Source: Astragalus membranaceus
Lineage: Eukaryota; Streptophyta; Magnoliopsida; Fabales; Fabaceae
Direction: 5' to 3'
Length of the DNA stretch: 64,000 bases
Assembly: GCA_039519185.1 (NCBI GenBank)
Contig: CM076847.1
Coordinates: 42,132,916-42,196,915 of the forward strand
The notes beneath the pieces were generated by a model, which saw nothing but the letters and a program-made list of their open reading frames with translations, was not told where the DNA came from and did not search any database. This document shows, piece by piece, positions 46,984 to 58,742 of this stretch (its first letter is position 1; every line of letters starts with the position of its first letter). The position numbers and the translations under genes are program-made.

Positions 46984-49431
46984 CTAGCCATGGTGTGCCC
47001 ACTGGAATGAACCTCGAACGACCCTTCATGGACCTCTTCCATAATTTTTGCTGCCTCTTCCTCTGTCACACACCTCAGGAGGACCATATCATAATTTCTT
47101 TTGTAGAGAACTTCGCCATTTAAAAAGAAACTCCTCGACAATCTTCTGAGCGTTCTTTTGTCGTTCTCTGATTCCCCGGGGGGGTATTCTCTATTGATGA
47201 CGTACTGCTTGATATCATAATACCATGGCTTGCTATCAGGCTCTTCCTCAATTGCAATGCAGTAATGATGTGCAGGGAGACTACGATGTTGGATTCTGAC
47301 ACGAGTTAGATTTTTGTGGCAATTGATGTTGAACATTGACGACAGAGTTGCCAGAGCATCGGCCAACTGATTTTCACCTCGAGGGATATGCTGGAAAGTA
47401 ATTTCGTCGAAAGACTCCATCAATTCTTGGACATAATTACAATAAGGGACCAATTTAGGATCTCTGGTCTCCCAATCACCTCTCACCTGATGAATAACCA
47501 AAGCCGAATCACCATACACATCGAGTCTTTTAACCTTCCATTCAAGGGCTGCCTGAATCCCCAAGATGCACGCTTCATATTCTGCGATGTTGTTAGTGAC
47601 ATAAAAGCTTAATCTGGCAGTGACCGGAACGAAACGGTTATCTGGGGAGATTAGCACAGCCCCAGCTCCGTGCCCCCACACATTGGATGCGCCATCGAAT
47701 ATCATCCTCCACCTCTCCTCTTCTTGAGACTTTCCTTCCTCAAACAGTGCCATGATGTCTTCATCGGGAAAATCATACTGCATCGATTGGTAGTCTTGAA
47801 TTGGCTGACATGCTAAGTACTCGGCGAGTGCACTGCCTTTGACCGCTTTCTGCGTGACATGCAGGATATCGTACTCTGACAATAACATCTGCCAACGAGC
47901 GATCCGTCCTGTGAGTGCTGGCTTTTCAAAAATATACTTGATTGGATCCATTTTAGATACCAACCAGGTTGTATGACTCAGCATGTACTGCCTTAGACGA
48001 TGAGCAACCCATGCTAAGGCACAACAAGTCTTTTCTAGCATTGAATATCTCGTCTCACTGTCAGTGAATTTTTTACTCAAGTAGTATATGGCATGCTCTT
48101 TCTTTCCTGATTCATCATGCTGCCCCAGCACACACCCCATCGAATTGTCCAACACGGTTAGATACAGGATAAGCGGTCTTCCGGACACTGGCGGCATCAG
48201 AATTGGTGGGTTTTGAAGGTAATCCTTAATTCTTTCAAAAGCTTTTTGGCAATCATCATTCCACTCTAATCTTTGGTTCTTGCACAACAGCTTAAAGAGA
48301 GGCTCGCAAGTGGCGGTCAATTGGGATATGAACCTTGAGATGTAGTTCAGTCTCCCAAGGATACCACGGACCTCTTTTTCAGTTTTTGGCGCTGGCATTT
48401 CAAGGATTGCCTTGACTTTATCTGGATCGACCTCTATCCCTTTCTGACTGACGATAAATCCCAGTAACTTTCCAGATCTCACACCGAAAGTGCATTTTGC
48501 TGGGTTTAACCTGAGCTTGAACTTCTGTAATCGTTCGAAGAGTTTTCGCAGATTAACAATGTGCCCCTCATCAGTCTTGGATTTTGCAATCATATCATCT
48601 ACATACACCTCAATTTCTTTGTGCATCATGTCGTGGAATAATGTCACCATTGCTCTCTGATAAGTCGCACTGGCATTCTTGAGTCCAAAAGGCATCACTT
48701 TGTAGCAGAATGTTCCCCAAAGAGTTATGAAGGTGGTTTTCTCCATATCTTCTGGAGCCATTTTTATCTGATTGTACCCTGAATACCCATCCATAAAGGA
48801 GAATAAAGAATGTTGGGCTGTACTGTCTACCAGAACATCAATATGAGGCAGAGGGAAGTCGTCTTTGGGGCTAGCTCTGTTCAGATCCCTGTAATCGACA
48901 CACATCCTGACCTTGCCATCCTTTTTCGGAACAGGGACGATATTTGCTACCCATTGTGGATACTTGGCCACTGCTAAACACCCCGCATCAAACTGCTTTT
49001 TTACCTCATCCCTGATCTTCAATGACATCTCAGGTTTCATTCTTCTCAATTTCTGCTTGACCGGTGGACACTCTGGCTTCACGGGCAACCTGTGTTCAAC
49101 AATATCAGTATCTAACCCTGGCATATCCTTGTACGACCACGCAAAGATATCAGCGTAATCACGCAAGAGTTGGATTAGCCTTTTGCGTTCACTTTCTTCC
49201 ATGGCAGTACCGACCTTAACCTCCCTTTTATCCTCCTCTGTACCTAAGTTGATTATCTCAATCGACTCTCCATGAGGCTGAATGATCTTTTCTTCCTGCT
49301 TTATTAGTCTCGTCAATTCTGGAGGGGTTTCCCAGTTTTCCTCAACATCCCCTTCAGTTTGGTTGATTGGATGATCAAAGTCAAAATAGGAATCATTGGC
49401 ACTGTTATTTTCAGAGACAATTACTTTTGAT
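46984..49431 (-). pseudogene. pol: Ogre2 reverse transcriptase, RNase H and additional RNase H (exon 2)
   Basis: Begins right after the predicted intron acceptor (in frame, SKVIVSENN). Linker with the IFAWSYKDMPG motif typical of Tat/Athila elements, then RT (VPKKDGKVRMCVDYRDLN through the catalytic YVDD at 48594-48605), then RNase H (from about 48190). A second RNase H-like domain (about 47330-47710) has FDGAS, EYEACILG, GDSALVI and ENQLADALA, carrying the expected acidic residues. This extra domain is known from the Tat lineage. The frame remains open to 46938, but the true protein is lost at the insertion near 46980. Within this part I see no stop. Confidence 0.9.
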
Positions 49432-49646
49432 CTGCATTCGTAGAAGCAGAAAGTAGAATGAAAAGCGAAACAAACAAAATAAAGCGAAAAGAAAGGAAAG
49501 ATAAATGGAGAAAAAGAGATTTTATTGATGGAATTCAAAACAAGCGTTTTTATTGATGATGGCGTCATTGAGAATAAAAACATGCATGCCCTAACAACTA
49601 TCCTGAGGCCTTGGGCAGAGCCAAAGGAATGCATTACAATCATTAC
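49432..49646 (-). other. Predicted GT-AG intron between Ogre2 protease and RT (215 bp)
   Basis: The donor is CAAA/GTAATG with G at 49646, which overlaps the stop of the protease frame. The acceptor is GAATGCAG/A ending at 49432, after a T-rich run. Removing it joins the two frames exactly in phase (AA plus A gives one Lys codon) and deletes the TAA at 49643-49645. A spliced intron at this place is an established trait of Ogre elements. Splicing itself is not shown here. Confidence 0.85.
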
Positions 49647-51150
49647 TTTGAACTAAAAGTGATGGGCAAGTCTACAGCTTCCCAATTCTTGAGTTTCTCT
49701 CCAGCAAGGCAACGACGGACTAGACTGGTATCGCCTTCTTCATCTTCTGAACCATTCTCAATAGCAGTGATCTGGTCTGGATCTAGCAACCCTGCACTCT
49801 TGAAGCTTTGACTGATGTCACCGATGGGGATCCTCTTTGACCATGGATCCTGGCCTCTCAACTTGGCCAACCATTCACCTCTTCTCTCTTCAGCCAACTT
49901 CCTCCTTTCAGCCTCACTTCGGTAATATCCCAACCCACAACGATCTTTGTTTCCTTTCAGCTGGATAGGAGCGAGAATTCCTTGTCCAGCCTTTCCCAAG
50001 CCGCGTCCCAGCTGGTATCCCTGATCCATCATGATTCTTGCAACCATTTCTTCATCTTTTGACAACTTTATCACAGGCGACGGCTCACCCCCTCCAAACA
50101 CAGCGTTGGCAATTTCGAGAGACTGGAAGGAAGTCTCCAGGGATTCTTCGGCCGCTTCCACATAACGAAAGGGGGAAGGCTTGTTGACTAACATTTCCTC
50201 CTCTCCGAACACCACCACAATTTTATCATCGACCACAAACTTGACTCTCTGATGCAGAGAGGAAGGGATGGCTCCCGCCATATGAATCCAGGGCCTTCCA
50301 AGCAGACAGCTGTAGGACGAGGAGATGTCCATGATTTGAAAGTTAACACAGAATGTCTCAGGACCTATCTGAATAGGGAACTCCATTTCCCCTATTACCT
50401 CTTTCCTCGATCCATCAAACACCCTCACCAATGTCGAGCTAGGCTTCATGAAAGAACAATCCACATCCAACTTGCTTACAGTGGATTTTGGCATCACATT
50501 CAGAGAAGAACCATTGTCAATCAGAACACGAGCTAGCACGACATCACCACATTTAACAGAGATGTGTAGGGCTTGGTTGTGTTTCCTTCCTTCTGGGGGA
50601 AGCTCGTCATCGGCAAAAGTCACATGATTCGCAGCCACAACATTCCCAACTATTTCATCAAATTGGCCCACGGAAATATTCTGAGCAACATGAGCCCCAT
50701 TCAGTACTTTCATTAGGGCAGCTTGATGCGCTTCTGAACTTAGCAACAATGACAGCATTGAGATCTTTGCTGGGGTCTGATTCATCTGGTCAACCACCTT
50801 ATAGTCACTTTGCCTTACAATCTTTAGGAACTCATCAGTTTCTTGTTTTGCCATGTTCTTTTTCTGAGCATTCTCCACTTCTTTATCCTTCCCTTTGCGA
50901 GCCCTATCTTCAGCCTCCTTGGATGATTTACCCTGAACGAAATTGGGGGTATACATACGGCCACTCCTTGTCATTCCACTTGCCCCAGTTATATTGGTAA
51001 CGACAGAAGTGTTTGGAGAACTCTCTACTGGAGGCAGAGTACTGTATATCCCTGGCACTGCACTGTCCTTCTCATATGGGAATGGAGCAGGAATCCCAAT
51101 AACCACTGGCTGAGGTTGACTTGGGCTGGTTTTGGATTGTACAATATCTC
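49647..51150 (-). pseudogene. Ogre2 aspartic protease with G-patch (exon 1, pol part)
   Basis: The frame runs from upstream of Met 51106 to the intron donor. The retropepsin active site reads VLIDNGSSLNVMP, with the flap and core to GRPWIHMAG. About 90 residues later comes a G-patch-like segment (DQGYQLGRGLGKAGQGILAP). A Ser/Gly-poor basic linker precedes the protease. Protease would cut the polyprotein; G-patch domains bind nucleic acid or RNA helicases in other systems. The frame does not match the gag frame: an indel near 51130-51160 separates them. As Ogre normally has gag and protease in one ORF, I treat this as a mutation rather than programmed frameshifting. Confidence 0.85.
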
Positions 51151-53157
51151 AATTGGTTTCCTAGCCGTTTTACCATCATTGAACTGCAACATCAGCACAC
51201 TTTCTTCCTTTTCAACTACTCCCACTCGAACCACATAACGATCCATCAAGTCTTGCAGAACTGACTTGAAAACTTCACAGGCACCTACACATAAAGGATC
51301 GGCGCATACACAGCCCTTCTTGATAACACCACAATGGCACAGCTCAGCATGTATATTTTCCAGAGGAGTCTGGATACATTTAACATCTTTTATCATTGTC
51401 TGTCCCAAAGAATCCTCTACTACATTAGCGGATGGCGTCCCGTGTCCCAGTAGGGGGTTTGTAGTTGTACTCGGACTGTTCGGCTTGAAAGAGATCCAGT
51501 TGGCGTCAATCAAATCCTGGACAACATATTTGAAAGCCTTGCAGTCTTCCACTGTGTGACCGACCCCTCCACTATGAAAGCTACAGGTAGCATCAGCATT
51601 GTATCCCCTAGGAAAGGGAGGTTGCATAGGCTTCATGGGGCGAGTATTGACCAATTTCTTTGAAACAAGGTGATTGAACAACTCAGTATAGGTCATTGGA
51701 ATCAGATCAAAATTAGCACGCCTCTTCTCTTGATAGTTCTGGGCTCTGTAGCCTGAATTAGTTTGCTGCGGAGAGTTGAAAGATAATGGCACTGCCTGTT
51801 GTGGAGAGCTGAAAGATGGGCCTCCCCCTGCGGTAATAACATTGGTTTCCCCTTCTTTCTTCTTGGGGAAATTGGAAAAGGTTTTCTTTTGTCCACTAGA
51901 ATTGCCAAAACCTCCAGCAATCTTTCCACTACGCAATCTGTGTTCCAATCGTTCCCCAATGACAACCATATCTGAGAAATTGGATGAAACGCTCCCCACC
52001 AACCTATCATAATACAGCCCTGGAAGGGTCTCCATAAACATGTACACCATCTCTTTTTCAGTCAATGGCGGCTTCACCTGAGCAGCTATGCTCCTCCATT
52101 TTTGAGCATATTCTTTGAATGATTCTCTATGTCCTTTACTCATGTGCTGCAATTGAGACCGGTCTGGAGCAAGGTCCATGTTATACTGGTATTGTTTCAG
52201 AAATGCTTCAGAGAGATCCATCCAACTGTGAACTTCGGAGGATTGCAGCTGCATATACCAATCTAACGATGCCCCAGTCAGACTGTTTTTGAAATAGTGA
52301 ATGAGCACGTTGTCATCATGAGCATAAGCGGCCATTTTTCTAACATACATCGTCAAATGTCTAGATGGACACCCGGTGCCGCGATATTTATCAAAGTCAG
52401 GTGCTTTGAATTTAGGAGGAATGACAACATCTGGGACAAGGCACAAATCTCAGGCATCCCTGGCTCTAGTTCCCGATCCTTCCACTGCTCTTAAACGCTC
52501 TTCAAGCAAGTGACACCGATCCCCATGCTGAGTGTTCTCAAACAAATGACCTTGTGGGTAGTTCCCCGGACTGTGATAATAACCCCCATACTGAGCAGGG
52601 TTTCCCATATGATGGACAGCGCTCTGAGGGTTCACAGCAACTCCCAGAGTAGGACTAGGTGAGCTTCTTGGCAGCACAATACCAGGACTAGGAGTATGAA
52701 TTTGTGGTCCCATAGCAGCTCCACTAGGCATAGTCGTGACAGGTTGACTCGACCCCACAGGAATAGCTTCAGCGACAGACGGCATATAACCCATTGGCAT
52801 CCCCCAAGGATATATCGGTGCATTCAGATGACTCTGTCCGCTCGCCCTTGGAGGATGGGCAAAGTGACTGACCCCCTGTCCATAAGAAGTGTGAGTAGTT
52901 GTAACTTCAGCGGACACCGGAGGAGAAACGAAGGTAACAACCCCTTCGGGATTTACAACAGCGGCGGCCCCAGCAGCGGCCCCACCCCTCAGATTCTGTA
53001 GCATACTCATTACTTCAACCATCTGTGCTTCCATAGCCTCAACTTTAGTCTTCAAAGCTTGATTCTCCTGGGCCAGCTGCTCAGGGTTAAGAATCTCCAC
53101 AACCGACTCATCTTGACCCAGGGGGTCCTCATTCTCGAGATGTTGATTGCTAGCCAT
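51130..53157 (-). pseudogene. gag: Ogre2 gag, one TGA
   Basis: Likely start Met 53157 (MASNQ), as in Ogre1. N-terminal coiled coil (NPEQLAQENQALKTKVEAME), a Pro/Ser/Gly-rich linker, then TGA at 52450-52452 in the same frame, then the retrotransposon gag core (PPKFKAPDFDKYRGTG to about 51950) and the Ogre-type Cys/His segment (CSFHSGGVGHTVEDC). The TGA is one transition from CGA. The frame is lost near 51130-51160 before protease. Gag would form the cytoplasmic particle and package RNA. Confidence 0.88.
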
Positions 53158-54513
53158 CAATCTTGCTTGTAGAAGAGTGGAATATCGGTGTTGGCGAACC
53201 AGCTTGCCTTTCGTTTCTGTTGGTAGAACATTTTTATGAGTACAAGTATGAATGCGTAAATGAATGCAATGCATATGCTCATGGCCTTATGTTATTTTTT
53301 GTGTTTAGCGCCAGGAATCGTGAGATAACTCGCTCTTGTCATAAGCGAATATTGAAACATTTTAAGAGCGTGACGAACATTGGGATTAACAAGCGATAGG
53401 GCATACTTCCTTCGAGTTTTAAGCCAATCATTGGAAATCTCGAATTTAACATACCCTTGTTTCTTGATCCCATCTTGTTTTTTTTTCACGCCTACATCAA
53501 GATTCCAAATTACTCCAAGATTACCGGCAAACAAATTAGATGCATGAGGAATGCTGCATGAATTTTTTTTTTCAGAATTTTGCTTATGTAATGCATGATG
53601 TTATGATGCAAAGTGCGGATGATGAGGATGCTTGTTATAAAGACAGATATTTACAGGTGGGGGTTTTGAAAATTTAGGGCAGTATACCCTATATGCCACC
53701 TTATATAGGTATTTATGAAAGTGAAGGAAAAACATATTCTTTTTGATTTTGTTGTTTTTTTTTTAAAATCGTTTGACGGAAAAGAATTAAACTAGATGTA
53801 ATAATGCAACACACAATTTTGGAAAAGCCCTTGTGCCCTAAAAAGAGGTGAGACTTATGATCTAGGGCAATTTAAGGGGGTAATCCTCCATGTAGCTCTA
53901 TTCACTCCCTCACCAGGCTACCAGAGCTACAGTCCCTTTCACAAAACTCCCCACAAATGCAGCAAACTGCTAGGTGTGAGGCATCATGAAAGAGCACAAC
54001 TCTGGTTGAAACTTTCGCAAGTAGCCAAACGAACAAAGGTCCTGATGGGCTCTCACTACTCGAATCCACTCTCCTAAGTTTTTGCAGACCTGGGTTATGG
54101 TCCCACTCAAAACACATAGTCACAGGGTATAAGTGTAGTGTGTGTCAAGGGCATTTTCCCTTAGCACTACCCCCACCTGAAATGAAAACCAGAGCAGTCC
54201 AGACAAAAGCAAGCAATAACAAGTTATCTACCCTAGGGTTCCATACCTGGAATATCTATGAACAAGGATATTGCTTACCTTAGGAAGAGGAGCCAAGAAG
54301 AGGGGATCATGGGGATTGGAAGAATGCATGGGCATAAGCAATAAAAGAAAGGGAATAAAAGATGAGACAGGGAACAACATAGAAGAACACAAATGCCTAC
54401 GCCTACAATCAATGATAAGAAAGAAAGGCAAACAAGGTTTTAATCAAATCAACAATACATTAAACCACACATTTAAATTAGTTAGGCTTGACCCTCGTCT
54501 TTTTTAAAAAAAG
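53158..54513 (-). other. Ogre2 5' leader, no ORF1
   Basis: The left end matches the Ogre1 region below ORF1 (about 9660-9760) and from about 53500 it matches the Ogre1 region above ORF1 (12115 onward). The about 2.1 kb that hold ORF1 in Ogre1 are replaced here by roughly 150 bp. No coding region apart from the upstream extension of the gag frame. Confidence 0.8.
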
Positions 54514-54531
54514 TCCCCAGCGGAGTTGCCA
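54514..54531 (-). other. Ogre2 primer binding site
   Basis: The coding strand reads TGGCAACTCCGCTGGGGA, two bases after the LTR. Ogre1 has TGGCGACTCCGCTGGGGA. From memory this is the tRNA-Arg-type site used by Ogre; not checked against a tRNA set. Confidence 0.75.
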
Positions 54532-56618
54532 GCTGTTGCACCCCGAAAAATCCCCGGTTTGGGTTTCTCAATGTACAACGTGGAAAATTTTTTGGAGCCG
54601 CCACCAATATTTTAATTTTAAGACCAAAACATTGAAAAAAGGTCTTTTGGACAAGGCGGATGGTCTTTTGAAAACTAGAGATATAGGTTCGGGGGTCGAT
54701 TACGTGCGAGGAAGGTATTAGCACCGCGCACGTCCTTTCTACCGAAAGGGAACCTCTAATTAAATGTGTGGTTTTAACGTTTGATTTGAAAAATACCTAG
54801 ATTTGCCTATTTATTTCTTGTTTGAAGATGAATGGGAAAACTTAATGAAACTTTTATTTTTGGCGAGAAAGGGGGGAAAAAAAGGTTTTTAGAAAAAGTG
54901 CTTGACGGGACATGGCCCGCTCCTACGTATCTCCCAGTGCGATGGAGAATTCAAAGCTACGTAGTTCTTGGTTGTCTTTTTGAAAAGTTTTTGTTTTTTT
55001 ATCTTTTTTTGGTGAGTTTTTGAAATAGGACGAGCATTAGTGAATGATTAAACTAGCAGAGGCTATGATGAATCACTACTAAATACTCAAAAAAAGAGAG
55101 TTGAGCCGCTAGTCAAACGAACAAAGGTTCTGATGGACTATTGATAACAACTCGTTTTTATTATTTTTTTTGAAAGTGATTTTCGAAAGAGATTGATTCG
55201 CACGATGATCAAACTAACAAAGGTTATGATGGATAATCGTTTATTATTCTTATGAGAAAAGGACATTGCCACTAATAGCTAAACGAACAAAGGCTCTGAT
55301 GAGCTACTAGCAACAATGGGTTTGAAAATGATTCTTTTTGTTTGTTTTATGAAAATGATTTGTTTATGGTTGTGAAAAGGATTTTTATTCGTTGCGCTTG
55401 ACGAGAACGTGACTCGCTCCTACGTATCCCAAATGGGAATCAAAGCGACGTAGTTCTAATGAAAATGTTTTTGAAAGAGTTTGAAAGGGGAAGAGCTTTC
55501 GTAACGATCAAGTAAGCAAAAGCTTTGAGTGATCATTACTAATAACCCTTGATGGCATTCGTGACAATCGAACAAGCCAAGGCTTTGAGTGATAGTCACT
55601 AATAACTCGCGTTAATTGGAAAAAGGTTTGAAAGATTTTTGGAAGAAAGGGTGAAGGTACTATCAATGATTGATTACAAAAGTTCAAGCACGTTCAATAA
55701 TCACGAAATCATGCGTATGTTGAACATTAATCAAGACTAAACATGCCAACATGATCAAAAGACCCACTTATCAGGGATGCAAGGTAAAGTTCTCAAAGCA
55801 AGTGTGTGTGTGTAGGAAGGAGTGTATTTACCCTAATGACTCTATGCTACATCAGGCATGTAGACTTACGTCTTCATTAGGAGGTCATACACATGGATGT
55901 AATGGCATATTGAATCAAGACTTTTAAGTGCATCAAAACAAGCAAGCAATTGATCATAGGCATAGAATGGTCTTAATTAAACTGAGGAACATATGAGCAA
56001 CGATTTCTCAATAACATGAACAAAAGGGGGAAATTGCATCAAGGCTAAGGTAAGCCTATCCTTTGCATTTATGAATAAGTGCCCAAAGGCTAATGACACA
56101 ATCAAAGGGGAGGGAGCATCAAGGTTTTGGGTAACCTATCCTTTGCAATACCCCATGGACCTTAAACCATAAACCTAACTATCTTTTATTCATTAAGAAG
56201 TTAAAAAGGGGGAGGTTGAATCATCTGAAACCATCTTCACCACTTAGAACATGATGCACTAGGCATAAGTGGGAATCATATGATTCATCATCAACAATGG
56301 ATAATAATATACAAGGACAAGTAAGTAAACGCTAAAACTAAGTTGAATCACATAGGGCAGTTTTGGCACGGATCACAATAATTAAATAATAACAAATGTA
56401 AAGACAGAAATACCTCTAATGAAGGCAGATCCTACAACTTGAAGAATGCAACCCCAACTAACTCTTAGCGAAAGATCAACTCTGACGGACCAACGGAACG
56501 AATAGAGCAAAAATAAAGTGTAGAAGAGTTTTTTCTAAAATGTGAGAGATTTCGAAAAATGTGTGTTTTTCTCTGATCTCGTGAAAATGTGTCCCCTTGA
56601 AATGAAAAATGAGCGTCC

Positions 56619-56626
56619 TATTTATA
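56619..56626 (-). promoter_or_regulatory. Candidate TATA box of Ogre2 5' LTR
   Basis: The coding strand reads CCTATAAATAGGACG about 750 bp into the LTR, about 35 bp downstream of the last palindrome of the array. Confidence 0.7.
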
Positions 56627-56660
56627 GGAAAACCAAAGTGATTTATTTTAGGAAACTAGG

Positions 56661-57069
56661 TAATCGATTAGTTGCTTAAAAACATGGGATGGATAATCGA
56701 TTATTGGCTCAATTGTTTTCAGATAGATAATCGATTAGGAGCCTGAATTAATCGATTAGGTACTTTCCAAAAATGTTGATAATCGATTATGATGTTTAGT
56801 TATAAAAGAGAATAATCGATTATGCTCCTGAATACTTTTCAGGAGGATAATCGATTATAGGCTTGAAGAAATGAAGTGTGCAATCGATTAGTGGCTTCCT
56901 AAAACATAAGAATCGATTATTGCCTTATAGGGAAAAAGAAGGAAATCGATTAGCTTGAATTTAGGATATGTTGAAATCGATTTTTTGCTTGAATATACTA
57001 GGGAGGGAATCGATTTCTCCTAATTTTTGGAAGCAATGTGAATCAAATATAGTCTTTGTAAAATCGATT
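56661..57069. repeat. AATCGATT palindrome array (13-14 copies), Ogre2 5' LTR
   Basis: AATCGATT starts at 56662, 56695, 56729, 56750, 56781, 56814, 56849, 56882, 56911, 56944, 56975, 57008 and 57062, with a degenerate AATCAAAT at 57041. Steps are 33, 34, 21, 31, 33, 35, 33, 29, 33, 31, 33, 33 and 21 bp. Most copies are the 10-mer TAATCGATTA. Spacers are diverged, with a weak GCTT/GCCT echo after many sites. Confidence 0.95.
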
Positions 57070-57375
57070 TTATGCTCCTAAAAAATATTTTCACAAGTTT
57101 TGTGCTTGTCCTATTTAATCTTGCATGCATGAGGTTTTAAAAAATATTTTCATGCAAAATTATTTTTATAAATCCTTTTTGTGAAAAATGATCAAAATCC
57201 CCTTTTTGACCCTAAAACCCTAATTTACCCAAAAAGGGCATTCTAAACCTAAAAATGATTTCAAAAACTTTGGAGCGGTTTCTAGGACCCAAAATGCAAT
57301 GCATAATTTATGTTTTTATTTTTTGTGTGGAAAATTAGGGTTTTGACCTAAGCCGGACAAAATTGGGGTATGACA

Positions 57376-58742
57376 ACACCTATAATCGATTATCCCTCAT
57401 TCCCACTACCAAGATAATCGATTATCAAGCCAAAGAAACTTTCCATATCCATATATTTAATCGATTATGCATACTCCTTTGTAAAACCATATAATCGATT
57501 ACATCAAGTAATAAATGTTTTTTTTGCAAAGTCAAACCTCTCCTATCACTATAAATAGGAGTGTGATTTCATTTCTCAAATCATCCAATCCACATCTCTT
57601 CATCTCACAATTTCTCTATTCTTTGCTCTCTCTCTCACGAAATCTTAGATCTATATTGCTCTTCATAGTTTTATTTTATAAAAGCTTTTGTGTTCTAAAT
57701 TGTCATATCAATTTCCAAAAGGCTTTTATGTTTTTATAGATCTAAAGAATACATTGTTCTTCATTGTTTTGAAATCTTGTTTCAAAAAGGCTTTTTGTTT
57801 TCAAAATCATATACATCCTTTTGAAAGCTTTATTGCAAATCCAAGCTCTCATTGTTATATCAATTGAGAAGCTTTTGCAAGAGCAAGATCATATTCCATA
57901 TCATTTTTAGAGCATCTAAAAATCCTAGGATCACTCATCTCTCTTAGTTCTAAACTGACACATTCTAAGAAGTGATTGGATCTCTAGATCTCAATTGTGT
58001 AAACCTTATATTGTTTTTGTGGTTTTCTTGAAATCCTGAGAAGCTTTACTTGGGTCTCTCAATCGGGTGATTGAGTTGGTTTTGAAATCCTTAGCGGGTG
58101 CTTGGGTTCTCAGTTCAGGGGAATTGAGATTCACTAGTGTTGAAGTCGACTGTTTGTATTAAACTCTCTTCAATATAGTGGTTGCTAAGTCCAAGGGTTG
58201 AAAATCCTAAGGCCGAGGACGTAGGGGTTTTATCCCGAACCTCGCTAAATATCTGTGTCCCTCTATCGCTTCTCTCTTTATATTTTGCACTATTATTATA
58301 ACTGTTTATTATTAATATTATTGTGCGTATATATATTGATATTATCACTATCATTATTCTTGTTTATTGTTAATATTACTGTGCTTATATTATTCAATAC
58401 TATCACTACTCTGTCATATCAATAAACATATTAATTGTGATATTATCAATACTCATCAATCATCTTCTACTCCTCTTCTCTAAGATCTACTATATCTCAT
58501 ATATCATCTTTATCTCACTAATAGATCTAATATATTCAATATCCTGATTATCTCTTATAAGATCTTTATTGGCAATATTGAATACAATTTAAACAACTCT
58601 TGCTAGTTTTCATATCCAAAAGTTCAAATCACATTTTCCGCATCCGATTTGAAAAAGAATAAAATCATCATTTGCGAAAAGAATCCATATTTACTCATAA
58701 CCTTATTCACCCCCCCTCTAAGGTTATACAATAAGCCTAACA
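57376..58742 (+). repeat. SIRE 3' LTR, second part
   Basis: Starts with ACACC (57376-57380) and continues the LTR to CCTAACA. It holds the remaining four TAATCGATTA sites (57383, 57415, 57458, 57492) and its TATA box. It is followed by the GTCTA duplication at 58743. Confidence 0.93.

Larger units (their letters stand above)
20713..57375 (-). mobile_element. Ogre2: Tat/Ogre-type Ty3-gypsy retrotransposon with intron, no ORF1
   Basis: Minus-strand element between TGTTGCACCCC (20713) and GGTATGACA (57375), flanked by ACACC duplications (20708-20712 and 57376-57380). Contents on the coding strand: 5' LTR (54534-57375), PBS, leader, gag, protease with G-patch, a 215-bp intron, RT, RNase H, an additional RNase H, integrase, 3' UTR, polypurine tract, 3' LTR (20713-34981). 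Four other elements are inserted in it. It has one TGA in gag, a frameshift between gag and protease, and one before integrase. It has no counterpart of Ogre1 ORF1. Confidence 0.92.
54534..57375 (-). repeat. Ogre2 5' LTR (complete, 2842 bp)
   Basis: Plus-strand ends TGTTGCACCCC and GGTATGACA. It has no insertions and so serves as the reference for the interrupted 3' copy. It contains the AATCGATT array and TATA box. Confidence 0.94.
12825..58742 (+). mobile_element. SIRE/Maximus-type Ty1-copia retrotransposon, degenerate, split by Ogre2
   Basis: Bounded by TGTTGAACC and CCTAACA and flanked by the 5-bp duplication GTCTA (12820-12824 and 58743-58747). Order: LTR, PBS, gag, protease, integrase, RT, RNase H, polypurine tract, LTR, which is the Ty1-copia order. 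The 3' LTR is interrupted by Ogre2 (20713-57375). Only about 195 bp separate the pol stop and the last polypurine tract, so the extra env-like ORF of some SIRE elements is absent. Coding lesions include stops, frameshifts and a lost protease aspartate, so it is not autonomous. Confidence 0.93.

Noticed and set aside
51130..51160. Programmed frameshift between gag and protease
   Set aside because: No clear slippery heptamer seen and Ogre elements usually have one gag-protease frame; a plain indel is simpler.
56661..57069. CRISPR-like array (short repeat at about 33-bp steps with unique spacers)
   Set aside because: The repeat is only 8-10 bp and palindromic, lies inside a plant LTR, has no cas genes, and spacing is irregular (21-35 bp).
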